Assembly: GCF_009017415.1 (NCBI RefSeq)
Contig: NC_092409.1
Coordinates: forward strand, 3,782,001 to 3,846,000
DNA length: 64,000 nucleotides
Source: Aspergillus flavus
Lineage: Eukaryota > Ascomycota > Eurotiomycetes > Eurotiales > Aspergillaceae
Reading direction: 5' to 3'
Below, piece by piece: positions 34,925-46,250 of the stretch; within the stretch, counting starts at the first letter, position 1, and each line of letters begins with the position of its first letter. The position numbers and the translations under genes are program-made. Under the pieces are notes generated by a model that made no database searches, had not been told where the DNA came from, and saw only the letters and a program-made list of their open reading frames with translations.

Positions 34925-35928
34925 CTAGAAGTCAGAGGCGCTGCTCTGGGGGAACTCGAAGACGACGTTGCGGCCGGTCAAACGGCGGTAGACCTCGCCG
35001 TAGGCATCGAGACGGTGGTCAACACCACCACGCTCCTTCTCATCCAGGATGACCTTGAGGGTCTTGCTGCCGTCCTCCTTGGTGCGGATGCGCTTGCCGA
35101 CGATCTCAACGGGGTAGACCAGGTCGCCGAGGATGGCGTCGTGGACAGCAGTCAGAGTGCGGGAACGGGGACGCTTCTGCTTCTGGTTGGTGCGGGAGTT
35201 GACAGAGCGCTTGGGCTTGGGCAGGATGCGGCGCTGAGCAACGAAGAGGACGTGGCGGTCGGAGAACTTCTTCTCGAGCTCACGGGTCAGGCTGTTTCGG
35301 CAAGTGTTAGTCTCGAAGGATATCTTAATCTGGAAGAACCAAGGTTCTGGGTGTGTGTTCGTACCGCTGCTGGATCTTGTGGAAGCCCTGGAGGAGAGGG
35401 ACAGGGACGAAGATGATGACAGCCTTCTTGCCGTGGCCGACCTCAACCTGTAATAATATCAAACCGTCAGACCAAGTTTTGCGGGATAATGTTATCCAAT
35501 TGCGCATGTGTGGTTATTGCAGGTGCAGGTAATTCTCGTGTAGAATCAGAAATTGTTTCTCTGGTCGCCCCCTCTTTCATATTCCAGTCCAGTGAAGGAC
35601 GTAAAATCATCCTCCATTAAGATTGTACCGCCAGCTGACGCACAAGCACACATGGCTTGATTCCACCATCTGTTCCTTCCCATTCCGACAAATATCACTC
35701 CTTTCCACAAATGACCAGAGACAAATTCTGACGCTGCAACGTGCGGTGCCAAATAGATCGGGCAGATCTTACCTCACGGGCAGAGACGAACTGCAGAGGA
35801 CGAAGGGTGGCCTTCAGGTCCTGTGTGTTGCTCTCCAAGTCGAAGAGAGCGCCGGCGATCGCGTTCTCCAGCTCGGAGGGGTTCTGCCTCGAGGGCGAGT
35901 TGAGGGCGATCTTGTTGATAGCAGCCAT
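34925..35928 (-). CDS. rps7: 40S ribosomal protein S7 (eS7)
   Basis: Three exons on the minus strand, 35928-35773, 35447-35365 and 35291-34925, give 201 residues. This small-subunit protein binds the 18S rRNA 3' region and is needed for rRNA processing. The sequence is clearly eS7: [88 protein letters not shown], and the C-terminal [13 protein letters not shown]. Intron 1 is 325 nt, much longer than any other intron in the window; intron 2 is 73 nt. Long first introns in ribosomal protein genes sometimes hold regulatory elements or small nucleolar RNAs. Upstream of the start is a pyrimidine/GC-mixed leader. Confidence 0.96.
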
Positions 35929-36674
35929 TTTTGCAGACGAGCGACGGATAGCGGGCTGTGCTGCTGGTGCTGCCTTTCCTTGTCGCGGGTTGTTGGGGGT
36001 CGTGGGAATAAATTCGAGGATTGAAACAGAGGTCCGTCCAGCATCCAATTCTGCTCCGGTTGGTGTGGGATCGGAGGCTCGGCGCCTCGCTTAGCGACAC
36101 GACGCTTGTCCCCTCCCGGTTAGCGCATTACTCTCCTAGGGAAAGCCTGGTCCCGTGACCGGTCTGCCCTCGATATCAGGAACATCTCTTATCAGTTATT
36201 ATCGTTCATGATAACTACTAGAAAACTAAGTATACCTCGAGTTGGTACAGATGCTTAATGGCATCCCACCCCATCTGTGATAGCAGTAGGTATTTGAAAA
36301 ATAGTAAACAACACCCTTCACACAAGGAGAATACCGAGTTCCTACCAGTACAACATCGGGGAAACCTATCCATAGTGATAAAAGACAAAGAAAGACCTCT
36401 CGCTGAGTATCAGAGAATCTGGGTGTTAATAAAAAGGAACAGAACAGGAATGAAAAGGCACCAAGATCTGGAATGAAGCACAAAACATAAACGAGAACAC
36501 AGGTTGACGCCGGGATATGAGAAACTACAATGATGACACACCATGCTTTCAAACCGCCGTTGGTGCGGCACAGTCCCAAACGTCCTAGGTAATTACTCTG
36601 TAATTAACCTAGTCGCGAGATTGCTGCATGGAAGAACAAATATTACGGATTGTAGAGCAGACACGCAGCCGAAA
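35929..36674. other. Upstream region of rps7 and 3' flank of the Rab gene
   Basis: Both neighbouring genes are on the minus strand. The part next to 35929 (about 35929-36130) is the likely promoter and leader of rps7. The rest (36180-36670) is AT-rich, matches a 3' flank and contains no supported gene. Confidence 0.5.
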
Positions 36675-37633
36675 TTAACAAGCACAACCTTCTTTGGCAG
36701 TGGCAGTAGATCGGTCTCCCAGGTTGACTCGTGAGTCCTCCGCCGGACGGCCACCTCCCAAAGTAGTCTGGCCCGTACCGGCGCCAGCTCCGCGTCCGCT
36801 CTTCAAACTGCTCTCTGGGATAGCATTCGCAATTGCAGTGAATACCTCCACAACATTCACACCCGTCTTAGCGCTAGTCTCGAAGAACAGTAAGCCCTCT
36901 TCGTCCGCATATGAACTAGCCTCCCGTGTCGAGACCTTCCGGGCATCTCCGGGCGTGGCGTCTTGCTCCTCCTGGGGTTCACCAGCCGCGTCATCTCCGT
37001 CAGCGGTAGCAGCAGGGGGCTGCTGTTCGCCATCCGCCTGTGGCTCCCCAGAAGCTTCGTTCCCGTCGTTTGTCAAGTCCAGCTTATTGCCGACGAGAGC
37101 GATAACAATCCCGGGGCTGGCTTGCCGCTGTAGTTCGGCGACCCAGTGTTTGGCCTTTGTAAGGGAAGATGGTTTGGTAACATCGTAGACTACCAGCGCC
37201 GCCTGGGCGTTACGGTAGTACATGGGGGCAAGCGAGGCGAATCGTTCCTGACCGGCTGTATCCCAGATTTCGAACTTGATCGTCCGGGTCGGAAGGGAGC
37301 ATTTTTGAGTCAAGAAGGCAGCTGGAATGACATCAGCACCGGGAAGAGGTTGCATTCGATGCCGCTCAAAAATCGACAATTTTGGATCTCCTACCTCCAA
37401 TAGTCGGCTCTTTGTTTTCTTGAAAGTCATTGTTGACAAATCGCAGAACAAGCGATGACTGTTCACGGCCATCCATTCATCCATTTGTCAGTCTTCCAGG
37501 TTACCCGTGTACAACGGCAAGAGACGAAGGGAATCAACCGAGGCCGTACCTTTCCAACCGCCGCCTCGCCCAAAAGTACCAGCTTCACGCTACTACTCGG
37601 CTTCGGGGTATTTGTGCTAGTTGACTCAGACAT
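36675..37633 (-). CDS. vps21: Rab5-type GTPase (Vps21/Ypt51-like)
   Basis: Three exons on the minus strand, 37633-37550, 37458-37395 and 37321-36675, give 264 residues. Rab5/Vps21 proteins control early endosome fusion and transport toward the vacuole. The GTPase motifs are [14 protein letters not shown] (P-loop, split by intron 1), NKEPTIGAAFLTQ (switch I, split by intron 2), [18 protein letters not shown] (switch II), GNKLD (residues 127-131) and ETSAK (197-201). The AAFLTQ and [11 protein letters not shown] sequences are the Rab5 subfamily signature. The C-terminus ends in Cys-Ala-Cys, a double geranylgeranylation signal. Yeast Vps21 is about 210 residues; the extra length is mainly an acidic, Gln/Ala/Gly-rich insert at about 134-176, between the NKLD and SAK motifs. 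Introns are 91 and 73 nt. Confidence 0.92.
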
Positions 37634-39400
37634 GGCAGCAGAGCCCAACGGATGGGTGGCTATACACGATTAGGTTGATTTGCAGGGACGCCAGCACGGG
37701 CGATGATTATCAATCTCGTCGATGATTTCAGCTCGCCAGGGGCGGGTAAGGTCGACAAGAACTTAGAGAGCGGTAAGTAATCAGGGTAGCCTGAAGGAAA
37801 CGTCAGCCCCGGGGACACGAGAGAGCCTAAGTTGGAGACCTGAGCAAGGGTCGCGAAAGGAAAAATAGACAAATAGAAATCCAGGGTCACCAACGTATTG
37901 CACCAATACCAAGAGAAAATAGCGGTGGGCACAAGTGCACTGTCGCAAGGTACTTGGAAAGATCGATACCCAGTGAGGCGGAGGGAATTAAACGGTCGTC
38001 ACTTTAGATGATGGAGAGGCCACCCAAATCCGGTTTAGCGTGTCGCCTTTAGCACGGCGGTAGTCACGGGATGTTTCCGCCTTGACGGTTTCGAATCTAC
38101 TCACTGACTGACATTTTGTATTTCCAACGGGTAACCTCGGACGGTAAATATTAATTGTCTTCCCCCCCAGCCCTTCATTGAAAACACACTACATGATCTG
38201 TGTCGCCCTCTTCTCTCCTTGTTTCTATTTTTTAATTTACCTCATGGTTCCAGCTCATCAAATTGATTGTACAGAATCCATGCCCAGTTCAATGGATGGT
38301 GAGACATATCAACTTCCAACTGGCGGAACAGTACCCAACCCTCAATCTCCTATGATTGGCAGGAGATGAATCTGGCCAACGCTAGTCTGGCTTCTGTCTT
38401 TGAGGCATGCTGTCAATAATGACAACATATCATGCAGGCTAGGCATGACGTGCCAGTATCCTCCAACGAGGGTGATCGCCAGGGAGTTGGGAACCATTTC
38501 AAATGACGCCCAGCCCACTGGCGCGGACAACGTTGCACAGCATGATTTGTGCAGATCCCCGGGCCGTAGGCTGTAGCTGCCCAAAATTCAAACCACAATA
38601 ATAAGAATAATAATACTCATACTAAATGATTAGCACATGCAACGGGGGCTCGAACACCCTTTGATGTTTGCACAAGGATCCACCAAGATAATGCGCTGCT
38701 TACAACAATTCCAGCAAATCAGATGGCTGATACTCAGTGTGCCGCCGCAGCCAGCCCTTCCCGGGGGATAATCAACCCACAGCCATGTCATGGTCTGCGA
38801 CCCGTTCACAATAGAATCGAGGCTTGTGCCAAACGTTATCTGTGGTGTTCGATTGGGAAAAGGAGAAAAAAAAAAGGAAAAATGAGCAGAAGGTTGGAGA
38901 AGGCACGCCTGTTTCCATTATTAAGATGTGTTTGTAATATGATACACATGCACTCAGGACACATTCACAAAAGTCCCAGTGATAGTTGAACAAGATAATG
39001 AAATTAGTAGGAAAATGAAGTGAAAAACGGAATGTTTGACCGCGAGGTCGCAAGCTCTAATGTTGGTATCAACCCATGTATCCCAAAGAAACCATCCTGT
39101 CTATGTCGAACGCCGAATAAGTCCAAAACCCGAAGATAAGAGCGAGAGAGGATAAAAAAAAAGCACTTTTGATGAACAGATCGTGGACCTGCGCTGGTTC
39201 ATGTCGATGGTGAAATTAAAGTTGTAAAAGTAAACGGATCGGGGTCGAAGGTCAAAATGGCAGCAGCCATGAGTTGGAAAGTGGTAACGAATGTGACCCC
39301 GAAGAGGCGTATTAAAAAGGTTATAGACCCGAAACCAAGATAGTGGTGGACAATGAAGCGAATAGAGGAATGAGACATAGTGTTACAGGAACTAAGACAT
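37634..39400. other. Gene-poor region, first part
   Basis: The first few hundred bases are the probable promoter of the Rab gene. From 38160 on only short frames occur, such as 38342-38584 on the minus strand and 38178-38369 on the plus strand. None has a domain I recognise. Confidence 0.45.
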
Positions 39401-39404
39401 CCCG

Positions 39405-40318
39405 TTAGCCCTGAAACTGACAGTCAGTTGAGAATTGGGAGGAAATTCCACTTACAATGAAGATCGACTTCATCGACACGTGAACTCCGCAGACCATGGC
39501 GCCAATAAAACCACAAACTTTTCGCTCGAAACAATATAACATGGTGTGGTTAACTGATGCCGACATGGCATTTAGCTGGACTGGTCGGACTCGTCTGTTT
39601 TGACGCCGGTGGTATCGTATCCTCCTCGGCCCATTGTCACGGCTCAAATATCACGAATTTGCATAAGACTCTTTAAGAACAACGATAGTCAGACGTTACG
39701 TTCCCACTGAGATCGCATTTGGGACCAAGGCATGGGAGCGGGATTGGGGGAAGGAGTACTCACTCAGAGGGTTAAATAACGACAAGGAGTGCCTTGTGGC
39801 CCGTAATCTCCAATAAATAAACAAAAAGCCGGTGGTAAATATTAATGTGCGGTCTGCGTATTGATCGATTATAGCGTCAAGCGAAGTACCCAAAAAATCC
39901 CAGACAAGGGCAGGCGGTTTTAATGCAGACAACAGATGATGCAGCTGCAGTTGAGATCGGAAAGGTGATCCTTTTAAGAATGCTCAATGCTCTGGCGCTG
40001 GGCAAAAATAGGCAGGGCAATGCAGCAGACAGCGCCGACAAGTAGTAGATCTGTAAGGCAGGAATGTGACGCCGCTAAGATGACCAAGTAAATGGACTGG
40101 AAGAATGAGGAAGAGTGGAGCCCCAATCGCAGTCGATAGGTCGATTTTATTTCTGTAGTTTTTGATTTTCTTTTTTCTTTTTCTTTTCCCGCTCGAGCAC
40201 TTGCGACGTTGTTTATTGTGAATTGTCCTGGTATATTTTCAAATCGTGACAAACTGGCGCGTAGCAGGGACGTGCTGGATAATATTGAATCAAGTAGTCT
40301 GATCAAACCCCGACCCAA
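39405..40318 (-). other. Possible spliced minus-strand transcript with a mini-ORF
   Basis: A clean GT-AG pair (donor GTGAGTACTCC, acceptor CGATCTCAG) delimits a possible 57-nt intron at 39707-39763. Downstream is an ATG at 39634 opening a 20-codon frame (begins MGRGGYDTT, stop at 39572), and an ATG at 39566 opening a 53-codon frame (to 39405) that contains a GTAAGT donor at 39455. The frames do not join into a longer protein by any splice I could find. It may be a non-coding or short-peptide transcript, or chance. Confidence 0.2.
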
Positions 40319-40635
40319 GGAGTCAAATTGATTCAGACTATGCAGCCAGCAAGGAGGTTGATCCTAGCGATTGAAGAGTGCCACGGAAGTAGAGCTCCGT
40401 CTAGTTCGGCGATAACCAAAGATCGGACGAAAGGGTAGGGCGTTGGTAACGTCACAGAGGATGAGAGGACGTAAGACGAAGACGACAGGGGCGAAAGTAC
40501 GAAGAGAGGGAGGGAGGAGGACAGGGAGAGAGTTCCTTATAGGATTAAGGAATGAGTGTGTGAAGCGAAAACTTGAAGGGGGGTTTCTGATATATGTAGT
40601 ACTCCCGCAATGGCCTCAGTTTCTCCTTCAGTTTA

Positions 40636-40920
40636 TTACTATTTTTTAATTTTTAATTTTTTTTTTCCTTTTTTCTAAAAAAGAAATGAAGAAGGAAAAA
40701 AAAAAGAAAGAAAAACAAAAAGTTTGGGTCTGATCATCAGTAACCTAAAAAAAAAATAAAATAAATAAATTCAGGAAGGGGGAAAATTAAAAAACAAGAT
40801 TAATTAAAACAAAAAAAAATCAAATAATAATGATTTTTTATTTTTTATTCTTTAGAAAAAAAAAAAAAGAGACATATATAAAATACAAAAGTAATAGTAA
40901 TAAATAATAAAAGCTGACAG
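40636..40920. repeat. AT-rich low-complexity block with homopolymer runs
   Basis: It contains repeated runs of A and T of 5-13 nt, including TTTTTAATTTTTAATTTTTT, AAAAAAAAAGAAAG and a 13-nt A run spanning the line at 40860. G+C content is very low compared with its flanks. No coding potential. Confidence 0.85.
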
Positions 40921-43500
40921 GAACTCAGAATAATCAAAAATCCAAATACAGAATCATGGGTAGCTAGCTCCGTTTAGCATAGCAGCTCCCTCCCGTCCCG
41001 GGGGGAAGGTACGCGACAAGCTAGTACTGTGGGTGTGGATGCGATCCATCGACCCCCTTTCTTTTTCTTTTCTGGTTGTGTTCTGCGCGCCGCCCCAAGA
41101 TTCCTGTCCCAACGTTTGACTGACGGCTACAGTCCCAGACACCCGGAAGGTTAGGTATTATTCCCAGTAATTTACAATAATTTCCCTTTGTCTCTCCCCT
41201 TGCCCATTTCATCGCTTCATTGATGAGTGTGGTTCTTACTACGTCTTACCTGAGATGATTCTGACAGTTTCAGGCTTATTTCGCCCTATCTTACTTATTC
41301 TGACTAAAGTCAAGGAACTCAGCGCTTCAGCTGATGGCTGGTTTTTCAGGACAGCCACGGGATCGTTCGGAGTCATCATAACCTAGGTTCCTTAGTACTA
41401 GGGTAGGAGGCCGTCTGTTACGAATAAAATCTAGCCTGAAAGTAGTATGGTAACGGAGGAAACCTCTGTAATACGACAGCGTTCCATAGCTACGACCTAC
41501 GACTACGAATGGGGAAAAGGAAACAAGGGAAGAAAATCGGAGCTCTCCACCAAAGTGCACCGTATATAGGTAGTACTACTTGGTTAATTAAAAGCTACCT
41601 AACCTTCTGAGAACCGACTTCTCGGACACAGCGGACTGGCTTGTTGCAGGGTGTGAGTGGGGAACTTACAGCCGCTTCCAGGAACCGCGGATGGATCCGA
41701 ACCAACACCAATGGGGCTTGTCTCGATTGCTCTCGCGTGGTGTTTTGGGGGGAGAGGGGTGGGTTCTAGTGGATGGGTTAAGTAAGTTACCGACTTCGAG
41801 CCCTATACTATTCCCTTAGGAAACCCTTTGGCTAGGCTTCTTTATTTGCTTACCCAATCCAGCTTACTCTTACCCGACCTGACTGATCGTGTAATCCGGT
41901 TTCCCAAATTTCAGGCGGAATACCTAGCGTGAGGTACCAACACTGATACATGAAAGGCGGTTGGTCCATTAGACATGGATGCGTAGTGTATGAAGTTTGA
42001 ACACTTGAACGAGAGCTGCCCATGCAAAGACATGTGCTCTGTATGCATGTACATATCTATTCTACTTCAAGTGAGGATAAGTCAATCACTAGTAAATGTG
42101 TGTGGCGCCATGTTTGATAGGTAAGGTCTGCACAAAGTACCGGGCCAAAGCCTAAGGCACCGGAATTGGCAGGGTATCTGCTAGGGTAGTCGGCCGTACC
42201 TTTAGTACGTTATTGGTCCGAGCTAACGTATGTACTGTAAATGGAGGTTCTCCATAGAACCAATCCAGAAGCTTTTCCTACCCGGTACCTGCTGTAGTCA
42301 CCTACTAAGTCTCGGGAGACTATCGTATCCAAGATCATTGTTTATTGATTCGATACTTTCAGTTTAGTTCGATCCACTGCTCCCCTGACTGAGTCGGTGG
42401 CGATTGGCTGTTTGCCGAGTTGAGCTTTTGTTTGATAATGTATGGATGGTTACGATTTTGTATTGCATTGCCATCAAGAAGAAAGAGCTTTGGCCATGTC
42501 AAACAGAGTACATCTGGTTATTTCCTTGTTGCCAAATTTGTCTCAGTCTTTCTTCTTCTATCTTTTTTGTAAAAAGAGTTTTCATCTCCCATTATTCCCC
42601 GGTCTCCAGGGAAATCAGGGCTACCGTAGCAATAGGGGCACTGGTGGGTCCTTCTCATAGCGATCAATGATCCGGTAAACCCACAGTTACCCGCCCCGTT
42701 ACGTATTATATGCGACCATCATTCTTCTCACGACCTTCTAGTCCTTCTAGCGTATCGTCCGTCTGTTTCTCCCCGCGACCATCAGAGTAAGTTATGGATT
42801 TTCTCCGTCTGTCCTCCGGATCAGGTCACGGTTTTGTCTCCCATGGCTCTGGCCCTTCTAGATTTTTCTCTCCAGTTCCACTGAATTTCTTCTGGGGTAA
42901 CGTCGCTGATCGACTGATGTGTCCCGATTTACCTCCATTGATTGTAGTGCTACTGAGTTGGGTTAACTCCTGAGGGTGGACTCGGCAGGTCCTAGATTAT
43001 AGAACGTATGGAAACCTGTAATTTACCACTCCACAATTGACCGCCCACTGAGCCTCGCCACAATGGGGCAGAGTCTCCAACGGAAGATGGCGGCAGAATG
43101 GTTGAGTTCTGCCGAGTTGGCTCAACTTTCCAGCCACAGGATTCATACTGCAAGCTGTGGGTTCTCTTTGTTCTGGCCTGTCGTGGACCAGATATTAACG
43201 GAAGCGTTTAATGTTTGACAGGGTTTCGCTTAATTAGTAGTCGTCTTAGCGGCGACATGTTTCAAATAGGGCCAAACATCCGTTTGTATCTCAACTGATC
43301 AATTGATTATCTGGGTACTTTGGCCACGATGGTCAAAGAGAAACCACCTGGCAAGACGTCTGTCAAGTCAGACAAAGAGGCGTTGCAACGGGCTTGTGTC
43401 TACTAGTTAATCACACAGCCAAGAGTTACATCGTTCCAATGAGAGGAAGGTAGCATGTAAATTGGACGACGCTAGTGCTTCAGATGGGGCGTACCTTTTT
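40921..43500. other. Gene-poor region, middle part
   Basis: I see no protein gene here. A copy of the TAC-rich motif in reverse orientation (TAGGTAGTACT) lies at 41567-41577. Frames such as 42404-42670 are short and lack domain character. Confidence 0.45.
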
Positions 43501-46250
43501 GTCGCCTTCTGGACAATGAACACATGCACAATCAAGCCCAAACAGGCTACTTGACAGATTACATGGTTTCAGACGAACTCGTCATCGTTCCCGACACGGA
43601 GTACGTGACAGATCAAGCAGAATGGCAACAGGAACAAGGTCATTCCAGAATCCTTCTGGAAGTCCGTCCGAAAGGTGCGGTACCATGGTTCCATCGCAGA
43701 TCGTGCCATGAGCTTATGGGGCTTCCCTAAGCTGGATATGGAGACGTGTTGTCTTGCTTTTCTTATTTAGGCCGCAGAAAGGAGACTCCCACCCTAGCCT
43801 TCTCGGGTATTATAGTCGATCGACTGACTCAGATAATACAGCTAAGACGACACTAGAAACTGGAGAACAAAGGAAGGAGTCTAAAGAACCGTTGGACTTG
43901 CCCACTTCTAGGACGGGGCGGGGAATTGGCTGTTGGTTCCGTTTCCGCGCCCATCAATCAGGCAAAGTCGATACTATTGCTGCTAAAGGTAAATAAATGT
44001 GATATTATTCGCGGTTAGTATTAGTTAATTAAGGCTGTTAGACGAGCCTTCACTGCAAGCTAGGGCAATAAGCAGGGAAACTTTGGTGGATCAATCGGTT
44101 ACTGCCAAGGCCATCGATTACTACAATGGGTTTTCCAAAACAATAAAAACCGGCGCGCTGCATGATTGTGAGCATGAACATGATTTTAGTGAAGAGTTTG
44201 TCTTGTCAAAATACCACAAGTCTACTATTCTATACAATCGAGTTCAAAGCCACTATGGTGTAGTAGCTAACAGTGGCGGTCAATATATTCTGAACAGATG
44301 TTTGGTTGGGGGAAGGAAAGATGGTCTCAATATTCGCAGAAAAAGAGAAATAAATTTTTAAAGGCTCAAACTGGTTATAGCAAGAGCTGTATGATCACAT
44401 AGTATAGTGTTTTCTTCAATAGATCTCTCTTACAAATAGCTAATATAGACCTGGATGCATCAATTCAAACTCAACTGAGGCAAAAGCTAAAGAAAGCATG
44501 GGAAAGGATCATCAACCAAGCCATGACAGTACAAAAGTACCTTGTGAGGAGTACTATGAACCTGTGTACATCCTCACAAACACAGATACTTATAGCCACA
44601 AACATTCTTCAATAAGCTGTTACTGTGCCACAACTGATGGGTCAGATTGATCATCTCTCATTGACCTTCCATGGCGAGATATCGGTGCGTACTCCGGGGA
44701 TACCTCAACTTTCCGGAACCAGAATCCTGGGAAGGGGAAATCAGAAAAAAGAGTTTGCTACGATTAACGGGACACATCCGGACGAATCATATGCATGACA
44801 GTCCCCGCCACAGGTAGGGATAGTGCGTTATTGTTAATCATCCATGTGTCTCCTCGCGTCTGGATACATATCCACTATGAAGCCACAATCCACTCCCATG
44901 CAGCCTGTCGGTCATCGATTGATAGGTTATCCACCGGATCGCCGTGAAGGCTGTGTCCGACGTATTGCCGATCGAAGCCGTGGAGTTGTCTCTTTCCTCC
45001 CCTGTCGGCAATATGTATGCAACCTGTTTGTATGTAAGGGGGGAGGGCGCATTCCAGAGCTGCAGCTGCACGATTATCACTGAGCGATGTGGCAACGCCA
45101 CTCCTCAGGGCCTTTGAAACCCTGTTGTCCAGGATGATGATTTGCAAGTTTCTGTATATATTCCGATTGTTTGTGGCTGGGTGTGGTTGTCGTACTTTGT
45201 TCTGCACAGGGCTTTTTATCCGATTTTTGGGTAGTATGTCTTCACCCACTCACCACGCCCCCGACTGCCACGCATGCCTTGGGTCACCTCATTAAATCCC
45301 ATCACAAACATGCCCAATGACCAGTACTACACCGTGCTATATCAGAACTGGGATATCGCTGATCGGCGGTTCTGGATCGCAGGGCACCGGGACTGCGGAA
45401 ACGGTCGCACGGGTGGTTTGAATCTAAATCAACGGTGTCAACGGCAAATGGGGTTCATCATGAAGGTTACGACAACCATTCGCCTGGTTGGGTAAGAAAT
45501 GCGATGGACAGGCTGACGGCACCCAATCGTCAGGGTCAAACGTCCCTGGTGATAAACAAGAGGCTGAAGGCGGAGAGTTTTGGATACCCTAGGGATTACA
45601 GAGTGGATAGGAGAAGTAAGTTCTGGGCCCGAGACGGGGAAGGGGAACTGAGGTTCCAGAATGGCGGGTGGATGCGTTAGCTTCCTTCGTCCTGGACTTG
45701 CCTGGTAGAGACGAGACAAGCTACTATGGAGGTATGTATGACTATGACTAGGGATGTTTGACATGATCTACATTCTAGAGAGTCCGGCAGACTCCGTCGC
45801 CGATAGAGCAATACGATAACCCGACTATTCAAATGATCCCCAGACGGCGTGGGAACACTATCGGAAGACTACAGATAGGGCAGTCGCAGATTGTCCATGA
45901 GATAGGTAATGTAATAAATTACATGGGATTTTCGATCCACTATCTGATTGGTAATGGCGTTACCGATCAGTTCCCCTTCCAGAATTCCAACCCGTGGCTT
46001 TCGACGCTAAAAGTCCGGCTGCATTTCCGCGCTGTGACTAGTGAACCCAAGCCCGGGATGCATGTGAGGCTCCCAAGGTATTTATTAAACATTTACCTTA
46101 GGTTAGAAGATTTCTTGGTAATCTGTACGAACCTGGGAGTGGAGCTTGTCCTTCCGCTTCCGCTTTGGTCCCGAATGACGGGTTCCTACTTTCTCGTTTC
46201 TCTCGCCTAAAATAGTATGGAGATCTCCGAGGTTCTATTCCCGCTTAATC
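43501..46250. other. Gene-poor region with scattered short ORFs
   Basis: Several ATG-started frames of 60-125 codons occur, at 43524-43730, 44083-44361, 45274-45495, 45435-45680 and 45833-46210, all plus strand. The two at 45274-45680 overlap in different frames. Some have fairly protein-like composition, so this could be an eroded gene, but I recognise no family and cannot join them with splice sites. Confidence 0.3.

Noticed and set aside
38640..38720. Segment with a TTCGAG B-box-like motif on the minus strand
   Set aside because: The T-arm stem does not pair and no acceptor stem or D-arm fits a tRNA.
45833..46210. 125-codon plus-strand frame
   Set aside because: Composition is only weakly protein-like and no family is recognised; kept only as part of the eroded-gene question.
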